Shown piece by piece: positions 1-5,774 of a stretch of 7,267 nucleotides of DNA; position 1 is the stretch's first letter; every line of letters starts with the position of its first letter. Source of the DNA: Desulfotomaculum sp. Lineage in GTDB: Bacteria; Bacillota; Desulfotomaculia; Desulfotomaculales; Desulfohalotomaculaceae. A program made the translations under genes and the position numbers. A model generated the notes under the pieces. That model was not told the origin of the DNA, searched no databases, and saw nothing but the letters and a program-made list of their open reading frames with translations. Where the stretch lies: assembly GCA_021129815.1 (NCBI GenBank), contig JAJOKN010000059.1, positions 1-7,267 of the forward strand, read 5' to 3'.

Positions 1-33
1 ACTAAGACTTTTTACACTAAAATCAATTTTTGC

Positions 34-62
34 TTTACACGGCAAGCAAAATAGATTACAAT
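34..62 (+). promoter_or_regulatory. sigma-A type promoter
   Basis: A -35 box TTTACA (34-39) and a -10 box TACAAT (57-62) are separated by exactly 17 bases. Each box differs from consensus at one position. Transcription would begin near position 69 and run into the hairpin at 106-148 and then the small membrane protein gene. It is the best-looking promoter in the first kilobase. Its product could be the leader of the downstream genes or a short RNA ended by that hairpin. Confidence 0.6.
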
Positions 63-105
63 AGACACAACATTAAATGCGAGAGGTTGCCAAAGCTTGA
101 AAAAT

Positions 106-148
106 AAGCGTTCTTTTTTTCAACTAATTGTTGACACGAACGTTTTTT
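106..148 (+). terminator. hairpin plus T-run, candidate terminator or attenuator
   Basis: The arm at 106-113 (AAGCGTTC) pairs with 138-145 (GAACGTTT, one G-T pair). An inner stem CAAC/GTTG (121-124 with 130-133) sits inside an uneven internal loop, and T143-T148 forms the run at the 3' side. The interior is AT-rich, so stability is modest. It lies downstream of the promoter at 34-62 and upstream of the first gene. It could therefore attenuate that gene, end a short RNA of about 80 bases, or be unrelated to either. Confidence 0.4.
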
Positions 149-194
149 ATTTTTATGGACAATTTTATTTTTGACAATTCAGCAAATTGTTTTT

Positions 195-245
195 GAGGGG
201 GCTTTTAAAATGGAAAAAGTGGCATATGTATGTTGGCTATTGTAG
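195..245 (+). other. ribosome binding site and 11-codon ORF overlapping the next gene's start
   Basis: A strong site GAGGGGG (195-201) stands 8 bases before ATG at 210. That ATG opens an ORF of only 11 codons (MEKVAYVCWLL), ending at TAG 243-245. The ORF overlaps the start of the 60-residue membrane protein, which is in another frame and lacks a good site of its own. Either this is the original N-terminus, cut off by a small indel near the ATGTATGT repeat (226-233), or it is a translationally coupled leader peptide. I favour the indel, because the residues read naturally as a membrane-protein start. Confidence 0.5.
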
Positions 246-412
246 CGCTGTTTTGGCTTGCTGGTATGTTTTTAGGAATGATAGCTGCTTTTCCTATAGG
301 GGTGGTAGGAATTATTGGAATAATGGGAATTGGCTTATTATTAATAAAAGTTATTAGAGAAAGAATATCAAACGAAGAAGATGATTATTATTCTAGAAAT
401 GTTGATAAATAA
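230..412 (+). CDS. small two-helix membrane protein, function unknown
   Basis: This 60-residue product is not one I can name. Residues 2-21 and about 23-41 are two hydrophobic segments separated by a proline at 22. The second is rich in glycine and isoleucine. They are followed by a basic stretch (K40, R43, R45) and a hydrophilic tail with an EEDD cluster (49-52) and a Tyr pair, probably cytoplasmic. ATG 230 is the only possible ATG in this frame, since a TAA lies at 206-208, but it has no convincing ribosome binding site. The strong site at 195-201 serves ATG 210 in a different frame. The real protein therefore probably begins MEKVAYV and joins this frame after a frame change of +2 (or -1) near 226-235. 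The gene may be broken, or the window may contain a sequencing error. It precedes the YbjQ-family gene by 88 bases on the same strand and may be co-transcribed with it. Confidence 0.55.
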   Translation: MLAIVALFWLAGMFLGMIAAFPIGVVGIIGIMGIGLLLIKVIRERISNEEDDYYSRNVDK

Positions 413-500
413 AGTGGGTTTTAAGCATATGAGATAAACGATTTAAATATGAGTGTTGGGATGTTAAAAATTATCTTTTTAGAATTTGGAGGATGATAAA

Positions 501-827
501 ATGCTTATAACTACACAAGATAGATTTGATGATTATGAAATTGTTGAAACAATTGGGTTAGTAAAAGGGAACACAATTCGTGCAAGGCATGTGGGTAAGG
601 ATATACTAGCAGGATTGCGTTCGTTGATCGGTGGCGAAATTGGAGAATATACCGAAATGCTTGCAGAATCCAGAAAGCAAGCAATTGACAGAATGATAGC
701 AGATGCTAAGAGCAAAGGTGCTGATGGCATTGTAGCTGTGCGGCTTACGACATCAGCAATAATGCAGGGGACATCAGAACTGTTGGCATACGGCACAGCG
801 GTTAAGCTTAGGAAAAAAGATAGTTAA
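501..827 (+). CDS. YbjQ/UPF0145 family protein (heavy-metal-binding domain, DUF74)
   Basis: The product has 108 residues, the usual size for this family of small cytoplasmic proteins, which form oligomers and have no settled biochemical role. The 'heavy metal binding' label in databases is weakly founded. Family features visible are the N-terminal LITT strand (2-5), the segment EIVETIGLVKG (13-23), the R-x-LIGG-x-IGEY block (40-50) with a Tyr, a long charged helix (52-72), the GADGIVAVRL strand (73-82) and the closing YGTAVKL (97-103). I chose ATG 501 because GGAGG (488-492) lies 8 bases upstream. A TTG at 486 in the same frame would place the start on top of that site. A strong terminator follows at 860-886, so this gene ends its transcription unit. 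The small membrane protein upstream may be a partner, but nothing in the sequence proves this. Confidence 0.88.
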   Translation: MLITTQDRFDDYEIVETIGLVKGNTIRARHVGKDILAGLRSLIGGEIGEYTEMLAESRKQAIDRMIADAKSKGADGIVAVRLTTSAIMQGTSELLAYGTAVKLRKKDS

Positions 828-859
828 GAATACAACCAAATCGAAAGAAGCTGTGTAAC

Positions 860-886
860 CCGTGATGATAAGCTCACGGTTTTTTT
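860..886 (+). terminator. intrinsic terminator after the YbjQ-family gene
   Basis: CCGTGA (860-865) pairs perfectly with TCACGG (874-879) around an 8-base loop, followed by seven Ts (880-886). It lies 33 bases after the stop codon and separates the YbjQ-family gene from the beta-propeller gene. Confidence 0.85.
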
Positions 887-962
887 GTTTCATGGAACAA
901 AGAAAATTTAAATTCGTCTATTTCATATAGAGGAAATATTTTGTATTTTAGGAGACGATTTT

Positions 963-3407
963 ATGAAAAACAATGGTGTTAATTTGATTACAAAACATAT
1001 AGATAACAGAAAGCGCATGTTTAAAGGAGCTTTTTTGAGCTTGCTTGTGATGGCTTTGTTGTTCACCAGCTGCTGCGCAAGCACTGGAGGTGTTATCGGT
1101 GATAATGATAATGATATTATAAAAGAACCGCAAAAAAGCGGTTTGAATTATTTTAACAGCACTGACGAAATAGCTGAGTATCTAGAAGCTAGCAATGTTT
1201 TTAGCGAAGTGGTATATTTAGGGCATGTGCCGAGAGGGATTGGTATTCCCATGTTGGATGCGGTTATAGAGGGAATTACAAACGTACCTGAAACAATGTC
1301 ATTGCAAAAAAGTGCGACAAATGAAGCTTCTCAGGATGTGGATTTTTCACACACAAACGTTCAAGTAATCGGCATAGATGAAGGCGACTTTGTAAAAAGC
1401 GATGGAAAATACTTTTATGTAGTCAGAGAAGGCGAAATAGCCATTGTAAAGGCATATCCAGTGGATGAAGCGCAAAAAGTAGCTTCTATAAAGGATTTTG
1501 GCATAAATACTCACAACACGCATTTATTTTTAGGCGAGAAAAAGTTAGCAGCGATAACGGATTTAGGAGAAACTCACTTGGTCAGAATATATAACACGAC
1601 AGATATTGAAAATCCTGTGCTGATCCGCAAACTTGAGATAAGCGGCAACAAGATCAACACAAGGCAGATAGGTAGCATCATATATGTGATATCAAGGGAA
1701 GCAGTGAAGAGTGCAGATAAATTGCCGTGGATTAAAGAAGGCGAAGCAGTTTATACTGCAAAACCGCAGGACATTGGCTATTTTGAAAATGCTTATGGTG
1801 AAGGGGTTGTGTTCAACAGAGTAGTTGCAATTGATATGGAAGAAGAAAGTGGTTTTAAGCAGAGCATAGTTTTAGGTTCAAATGATGGCAATATTTACAT
1901 GTCGTTTGAAAATTTATATATGACAGGCACGGATACTTCTGAAATTCCTGTAATATTGAAAGAGCTGTTGAAAGAGCTCTGCAAGCTCACAAACACGCAG
2001 TATATTGAAACAAATGATATACGTAGAATAGTAGAGCAAATACGAGATATAGCTGAAAAAATAGATGCAGATCTAGCTGACGAGTTTAATAAAATGGTCA
2101 TGAGCGCTCAGATGAAAATTCATGATGCATTGGATAACACTAAAATTTATAGGTTTTCAATAAAAGATGGCGATGTGGAATTTAAAACTGCAGGAACTGT
2201 GAAAGGAAAAGTTTTAAACCAGTTTTCTATGGATGAGCACAACGGTTACTTTAGAATAGTAGTTACAGAGGACAAATGGAATGCGTTAGAAAGTCAAAAT
2301 AACTTATACGTGTTGAATCAGGATATGAAAGTAGTAGGTGAGCTTATAGGGCTTGCTAAGGGCGAAAGAATTTATTCAGCGAGGTTTATGGGAGATAAAG
2401 CATACTTGATAACTTTTAGGCAGATCGATCCGCTCTTTGTTATAGATTTGTCTTTGCCTGAACAGCCTAAGCTTTTAGGAGAGCTTAAGATGCCTGGTTT
2501 TTCAGATTATCTCCATCCGTATGATGAAAATCACTTGATAGGCATAGGTAAGGAGATTGAGGCAGTAGTAGTAAGACCAAATGGAATGAAGGAAATCACA
2601 ACGGATTTAAAGCTCATGTTGGAGTTGCCGATAGTGAGGACTGTGGAGAAAGGTGTAAAAGTGTCGCTATTTGATGTTAGCGACCCGTTAAACCCAATCG
2701 AGATGGGTAAGTTTGTTATAGATAATCCAAGCTCAAGGACGCTTGCATCGCAAGATCACAAAGCAGTGCTGTTTTGCAAAGAGCACAATATGTTGATTAT
2801 ACCTGTGAGTTATCATGAGAATATTACAAAGACGGGTGTAAGGATGCCGGAAACAGAAATAAATAATACAATGCTGACACCAGATACACCGCGTGTTGGT
2901 GTAATACCGCCTAGGAAATATCTTGATGTGTGGCATGGTGTTTATGTATTTGAAGTATCGCCAGAAGTTGGCGTGAAGCTCAAAGGCAAGATAGAACATG
3001 AAGAAGCCATCTTACGCTCAATGTATATCGATAAAGTGCTGTACACTTTATCTGTAGCGGAGGGAATAATCAAAGCTAGCGATATGGAGAGTTTGACATT
3101 GCTTAAAGATATTGATATAAAGAAAGAAGTTAAAAAGGGAAAAACTGTTCTTGAGGAAATTTCAGATTATCCACCAATTGTAGAGACAGTTAAGAAAGAT
3201 TTGGCGGAATATCTTGGTGTGAACTTAAAAGATATAAAAGTTGTGAGCGTTGAAGAAGTGGAGTGGAGCGACAGCAGTTTGGGCGTGGGTAGAGGCGGCT
3301 TTTATCTTCAGGTTATAACACCGGGATATATCGTGCATTTGGAGCACAACGGCATAGTTTACAAATATCACACTGATAGAAGGAAAAGCTTTGTTAGAGC
3401 GTGGTAA
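963..3407 (+). CDS. secreted beta-propeller lipoprotein (COG4880-type) with C-terminal add-on domain
   Basis: This 814-residue protein has a basic N-terminus, a hydrophobic segment (23-34) and FTSCC (34-38), a near-lipobox that suggests lipid anchoring at C37 outside the membrane. The -3 residue is Phe rather than Leu. Family hallmarks of the beta-propeller domain (Pfam Beta_propel, COG4880; archaea and some Firmicutes) are TNVQVIGIDEGDFVKSDGK (131-149), LNQFSMDEHNGYFRI (418-432), and further on the stretches reading ERIYSARFMGDKAYLITF and FSDYLHPYDENHLIGIG. Residues about 326-390 form a helical insert between blades. Residues 733-814 form a separate domain (DLAEYLGV, VEEVEW, QVITPGY, YHTD) described under findings. 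ATG 963 has AGGAG (950-954) 8 bases upstream. A Met at residue 19 has no such site. The molecular role of the family is unknown; a surface binding or scaffold role is only a guess. The gene appears monocistronic, with a terminator before it. Confidence 0.87.
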   Translation: MKNNGVNLITKHIDNRKRMFKGAFLSLLVMALLFTSCCASTGGVIGDNDNDIIKEPQKSGLNYFNSTDEIAEYLEASNVFSEVVYLGHVPRGIGIPMLDAVIEGITNVPETMSLQKSATNEASQDVDFSHTNVQVIGIDEGDFVKSDGKYFYVVREGEIAIVKAYPVDEAQKVASIKDFGINTHNTHLFLGEKKLAAITDLGETHLVRIYNTTDIENPVLIRKLEISGNKINTRQIGSIIYVISREAVKSADKLPWIKEGEAVYTAKPQDIGYFENAYGEGVVFNRVVAIDMEEESGFKQSIVLGSNDGNIYMSFENLYMTGTDTSEIPVILKELLKELCKLTNTQYIETNDIRRIVEQIRDIAEKIDADLADEFNKMVMSAQMKIHDALDNTKIYRFSIKDGDVEFKTAGTVKGKVLNQFSMDEHNGYFRIVVTEDKWNALESQNNLYVLNQDMKVVGELIGLAKGERIYSARFMGDKAYLITFRQIDPLFVIDLSLPEQPKLLGELKMPGFSDYLHPYDENHLIGIGKEIEAVVVRPNGMKEITTDLKLMLELPIVRTVEKGVKVSLFDVSDPLNPIEMGKFVIDNPSSRTLASQDHKAVLFCKEHNMLIIPVSYHENITKTGVRMPETEINNTMLTPDTPRVGVIPPRKYLDVWHGVYVFEVSPEVGVKLKGKIEHEEAILRSMYIDKVLYTLSVAEGIIKASDMESLTLLKDIDIKKEVKKGKTVLEEISDYPPIVETVKKDLAEYLGVNLKDIKVVSVEEVEWSDSSLGVGRGGFYLQVITPGYIVHLEHNGIVYKYHTDRRKSFVRAW

Positions 3408-3422
3408 GTTTATTGAGGAAAA

Positions 3423-3448
3423 ACAAATCTTTTGTTAAAAAAGTTTGT
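3423..3448 (+). other. AT-rich hairpin downstream of the beta-propeller gene
   Basis: ACAAA (3423-3427) pairs with TTTGT (3444-3448), and CTTTT (3429-3433) with AAAAG (3439-3443), leaving one bulged T and a 5-base loop. No T-run follows, so it is not a standard intrinsic terminator. It may protect the 3' end of the mRNA or be chance in AT-rich DNA. The rest of the 3408-3531 gap shows no clear promoter. Confidence 0.3.
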
Positions 3449-3531
3449 GCATTTTCATGAGCAAAAGCAGCAGTTTGTACGGCAAAAGATAGTTAGGCAG
3501 AGGAAATTAGAAAAGAGGAGGTGAAGTGGAT

Positions 3532-4014
3532 ATGCTTCCAGTTAAAATTAAAGAGATAATGGTTGATTTAGCGATGAACCCGGTTTTGCTTGTAGTTGAT
3601 GAAAAAGAAGAAAGAGCTCTTCCTATCGTAGTTGGCCATTTTGAAGCTTATTCCATAGCGCTTGCATTGGAAGGGGTTGACTATACAAGACCGCTTACTC
3701 ATGATTTGATAAAAACATTGTGCGATAAACTGGGCGGAAAGTTAAAAAAAGTTGTTATAACTGACATGCGGGATAACACTTACTATGCAGAGTTGTACAT
3801 TGAAGGGAAAGATTCTGAAGTAGTAATTGTAATTGATGCAAGGCCAAGCGATGCAATTGCCTTCGCGCTTCGTGTCAATGCACCGATTTTTTTGAGCGAG
3901 AAAGTTGAAAAGCTCATGGTTAAAATGGATGAGCTGTTTAGTGAAGAAAAGCAAAAGACGATAAAAGAGCTTTTAAAAGATTATACGCAGACGGATAAAA
4001 AGCTTTTGCATTGA
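3532..4014 (+). CDS. bifunctional nuclease family protein (BFN, DUF151)
   Basis: The product has 160 residues, matching the usual length of bacterial DUF151 proteins. These are related to plant bifunctional nucleases reported to act as both RNase and DNase; the role in clostridia is not established. Conserved blocks visible are the N-terminal strand pair (4-23), LPIVVGHFEAYSIALALEG (30-48), the RPLTHDLI motif (53-60) and DARPSDAIAFALR (102-114), the family signature with its Asp and Arg residues. A short charged C-terminal tail (133-160) follows. ATG 3532 is preferred: AGGAGGTG (3516-3523) lies 8 bases upstream of it, while the in-frame GTG at 3526 would leave only 2 bases from the same site. 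The gene converges on the tRNA thiolase gene, with 157 bases between their stops. Confidence 0.92.
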   Translation: MLPVKIKEIMVDLAMNPVLLVVDEKEERALPIVVGHFEAYSIALALEGVDYTRPLTHDLIKTLCDKLGGKLKKVVITDMRDNTYYAELYIEGKDSEVVIVIDARPSDAIAFALRVNAPIFLSEKVEKLMVKMDELFSEEKQKTIKELLKDYTQTDKKLLH

Positions 4015-4171
4015 CTTTGGTTAAACTGATGTTTGAGAGTGCAAAAACACGTTACTTTTAGCATTTATAAGCTAAATAGCAACTGTTTTGTAGATTGCGA
4101 AAATTGTGCGCTTTATAAACAATACTTAAAAACATGGTTGTTAAGAGCAGCTTGTATAATTAATAAACAGG
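4015..4171. other. convergent intergenic spacer
   Basis: This spacer separates the stop codons of the nuclease gene and the thiolase gene. It contains a 6-bp inverted repeat TTTAGC/GCTAAA (4057-4062 with 4071-4076, 8-base loop), but no T-run follows on either strand. I see no gene and no clear terminator, which is unusual for a convergent pair. Confidence 0.4.
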
Positions 4172-5062
4172 TTATATTTTCCACGTCTTACAAAAAGCGC
4201 ATATCTCTGTGCTTGTGGGCATGTTGCAGATGCTGCAGGGCCTTAACGAGATTTTTGCTTCATTTTCTGCTTTGAATATATGAGCAATTTGTGAGTATTT
4301 TTCATAGAAAAAGCGCTTTGTTCCTGGCGATTTTTGTTCTATGGAGTTCAAAAGCTCTTTGTAGCGCTTGAACTTTGCTTTTTTAGAGTGAGGGCAGCTT
4401 GCAGTTACTACTCTTATGTTGTGTAGTTTAGCATAGAAGTGGATTTCGTTTTCAAACAATAGAACAAGGGGTTTTATCTTTCGGCAAAAATTTCCTTCTG
4501 CAGGAAGATGAGGAGTCCCTTTTGAGAGGTAGCGCATCTCCCAGCGCAGGAGGTTGGCAAAGAGCGCTGCTGACAGGTCGTCTAGATTATGGCCGGTGGC
4601 AAGTGCATCGACTTTCTTTTGATGAGCGACGGCATTCATCACATACCGCTTTGTCATGCCACAGGTGGAACAAAAGCGGCCAATGCGCTCACCTACATCT
4701 TCTATAGTTTTCCCGAATTTTTCTTTTAAGTTATAAACTTCAAGCGGTATATTTCGCTTGCTGAAGAACTCCCTGCAAACTTCTAGAGATTCAGCGGAAA
4801 ATTGATTTGCGCTTATGCCTAAATCGATGTGCAACCCACAAACATCATAGCCAAGCCGATGCAGCACATCTGTGACCACTAAGGAATCTTTTCCGCCAGA
4901 CACAGCAACTAGCACGCGCTCACCTTTTTTTAACAGTTTATACCTTTTGATTGCCTTTTCCACGCGGCGCATAAAAAACACATCGAAGTGCTCTGCACAA
5001 AAACGCGCGTGATGTGATGGGAGACGTACCACAGCTGGTTGTTTGCAAACTGTGCATTTCAA
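4172..5062 (-). CDS. ttuA: TtuA/NcsA-type tRNA 2-thiolation enzyme (PP-loop ATPase, Fe-S)
   Basis: This 296-residue cytoplasmic enzyme is of the TtuA type, which adenylates a tRNA uridine-type base and replaces oxygen with sulfur; in thermophiles this makes 2-thioribothymidine at position 54. Visible motifs are an N-terminal zinc finger (C3, C6, C22, H25), the PP-loop SGGKDS (55-60), the C131-x2-C134 pair in RFCSTCGMTKRY, ATGHNLDD (155-162), C223 in SCPHS, and a C-terminal zinc finger (C276, C279, C288, C291). C131, C134 and C223 match the three cysteines that hold the 4Fe-4S cluster in this family, so it looks intact. The start is TTG at 5062: GGAGG (5077-5073) lies 10 bases upstream, a stop closes the frame two codons earlier, and a later Met would lose the first zinc finger. 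The related archaeal NcsA (U34) cannot be fully excluded, but bacteria normally use MnmA there. ThiS, a possible sulfur carrier, is encoded divergently nearby. Confidence 0.87.
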   Translation of the reverse strand: MKCTVCKQPAVVRLPSHHARFCAEHFDVFFMRRVEKAIKRYKLLKKGERVLVAVSGGKDSLVVTDVLHRLGYDVCGLHIDLGISANQFSAESLEVCREFFSKRNIPLEVYNLKEKFGKTIEDVGERIGRFCSTCGMTKRYVMNAVAHQKKVDALATGHNLDDLSAALFANLLRWEMRYLSKGTPHLPAEGNFCRKIKPLVLLFENEIHFYAKLHNIRVVTASCPHSKKAKFKRYKELLNSIEQKSPGTKRFFYEKYSQIAHIFKAENEAKISLRPCSICNMPTSTEICAFCKTWKI

Positions 5063-5118
5063 TATTTATCTACCTCCGTGTGTGAAAAAGTTTAAAAATT
5101 TTTTTAAGTGATAAAGGA

Positions 5119-5147
5119 ATTTTAATACAGCTAAAGAAGTTAATCAA
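5119..5147 (-). promoter_or_regulatory. promoter of the tRNA thiolase gene
   Basis: On the minus strand a -35 TTGATT (5147-5142) and a -10 TAAAAT (5124-5119) are separated by 17 bases. Transcription would start near 5112, giving a leader of about 50 bases before TTG 5062. An AT-rich inverted stretch lies at about 5089-5109, inside this leader. Confidence 0.5.
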
Positions 5148-5200
5148 CATAGGTAACAGGTATTTTTAATTATATTTCGCATAATTTTTAAGAAGAAAAA

Positions 5201-5284
5201 ATGAAAAGCAAGTCATTGAGGATAATATTGGCTGCAGTGCTGCTTGTTTTGGCATTGTCTTTAGCGTATTGGCAGCTACTTTAG
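5201..5284 (+). pseudogene. orphan N-terminus of a secreted or membrane-anchored protein
   Basis: ATG 5201 opens a 27-codon ORF that reads MKSKS, then a basic residue, a strongly hydrophobic run (about residues 7-22, rich in Leu, Ala and Val) and YWQLL before TAG. This is the pattern of a signal peptide or N-terminal anchor, as seen in lipoproteins and efflux adaptor proteins, but no mature domain follows. A weak purine-rich site AAGAAG (5190-5195) precedes it. Coding sense ends where an inverted ABC ATPase fragment begins, near 5285-5289. I read it as the surviving start of a gene cut by a rearrangement. It could instead be a tiny membrane peptide, or chance. Confidence 0.4.
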
Positions 5285-5288
5285 AAAC

Positions 5289-5387
5289 ACTTAAATTGGT
5301 CAGGTTTTGTTGTTCAAAATAAACTTCACCAGCGGTAGGCGTATCCATTCCGCCTAGAATATTTAACAAAGTGCTTTTGCCAGAGCC
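5289..5387 (-). pseudogene. 33-codon fragment of an ABC transporter ATPase (MacB/LolD type)
   Basis: Read on the minus strand from 5387, the sequence gives GSGKST (Walker A) followed by LLNILGGMDTPTAGEVYF and a short tail ending NLTNLS at 5289. This closely matches the Walker A region of ATPases in MacB/LolD-type exporters, which are normally about 220-230 residues. Nothing recognisable lies on either side: there is no N-terminal strand before Walker A, no Q-loop, no signature motif and no Walker B. There is no start codon of its own with a ribosome binding site. The frame stays open down to 5166, but beyond 5289 it reads antisense to the orphan signal segment. This is a relic, in opposite orientation to its neighbours. 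Confidence 0.75.
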
Positions 5388-5439
5388 GCGTGTTATAGGA
5401 TATAGAAAAACTATTTCTTAAGTGAATTTTTAAGAGAAG

Positions 5440-5467
5440 CCAAGAGCTTTTTAGTTCTTGGTTTTTT
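5440..5467 (+). terminator. intrinsic terminator, plus strand, without an intact gene before it
   Basis: CCAAGA (5440-5445) pairs with TCTTGG (5456-5461), extended by a G-T and a C-G pair (5446-5447 with 5454-5455), with a 6-base loop and six Ts (5462-5467). A smaller stem TCTTAA/TTAAGA (5416-5421 with 5430-5435) lies just upstream. No complete plus-strand gene precedes it. It probably ended the gene whose start survives at 5201. It also insulates the thiS promoter. Confidence 0.75.
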
Positions 5468-5480
5468 GTTTTGCTATTTA

Positions 5481-5509
5481 TTTTTAACTATCATTTTTTG
5501 TGATACAAT
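5481..5509 (+). promoter_or_regulatory. extended -10 promoter of thiSG
   Basis: TGATACAAT (5501-5509) is an extended -10 element (TG, one base, then TACAAT). A poor -35 (TTTTTA, 5481-5486) lies 17 bases upstream, and the TG motif would compensate for it. Transcription would start near 5516, leaving a leader of about 50 bases. That is too short for a TPP riboswitch, and none is seen. Confidence 0.55.
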
Positions 5510-5567
5510 AAAAGAGACCATGTTTATTGGGATATTGTCAATGTTTTAACACAAAGGAGCAGTATTT

Positions 5568-5771
5568 ATGATAGAAGTTAAGATAAATGGCAAAAAAGAA
5601 CTGTTTGAAAAAGATACCTTGCTTATAGACTTTTTAAAACAAAAAGGCATAAATGTGAACGCAGTAGTGGTGGAATATAACGGCAGCATTGTGCCGAGAG
5701 AAGATATAAGTAAGATTTTGTTGAGAGATGGTGATAGAGTGGAAGTGCTGCACCTGGTAGGAGGTGGTTAG
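5568..5771 (+). CDS. thiS: sulfur carrier protein ThiS
   Basis: This is a 67-residue ubiquitin-fold sulfur carrier of thiamine synthesis. Its C-terminal glycine is adenylated (by ThiF or a relative), converted to a thiocarboxylate and then donates sulfur to ThiG. Visible features are the opening strand MIEVKINGKK (1-10), the LLIDFLKQKGI helix (18-28), the NAVVVEYNGSIVPRE segment (31-45), and the end DGDRVEVLHLVGGG (54-67). The tail GGG (65-67) carries the diglycine end required for activity. AAGGAG (5554-5559) lies 8 bases before ATG. The gene ends 3 bases before thiG, and the thiG ribosome binding site lies inside its last codons, so the two are translationally coupled. No activating enzyme is encoded in the window. 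Confidence 0.95.
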   Translation: MIEVKINGKKELFEKDTLLIDFLKQKGINVNAVVVEYNGSIVPREDISKILLRDGDRVEVLHLVGGG

Positions 5772-5774
5772 GTT

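Noticed and set aside
131..159. TTGACA (131-136, and again 171-176) as -35 boxes
   Set aside because: No fitting -10 lies at 16-18 bases: the first is followed by TATGGA, and the second would place its -10 in the ribosome binding site. The first copy also lies inside the hairpin.
456..485. TTGGGA, 18 bases, TAGAAT as a promoter for the YbjQ-family gene
   Set aside because: The transcript would start within the GGAGG site (488-492), leaving no usable leader.
486..827. TTG 486 start for the YbjQ-family protein
   Set aside because: It would overlap the ribosome binding site serving ATG 501, and the extra five residues are not part of the family pattern.
4155..4160. Perfect TATAAT on the plus strand
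   Set aside because: There is no -35 at a suitable distance and no TG extension. It lies downstream of both convergent genes with nothing to express.
4033..4275. Plus-strand 80-residue cysteine-rich ORF starting at TTG
   Set aside because: It has no ribosome binding site and its last 100 bases are antisense to the C-terminal zinc finger of the thiolase, so much of its Cys content comes from that overlap. I see no family motif.
5166..5288. Minus-strand coding tail continuing from the ABC ATPase fragment
   Set aside because: ABC ATPase similarity stops at about 5289. Beyond that the frame is simply antisense to the plus-strand hydrophobic N-terminus, which reads more naturally.
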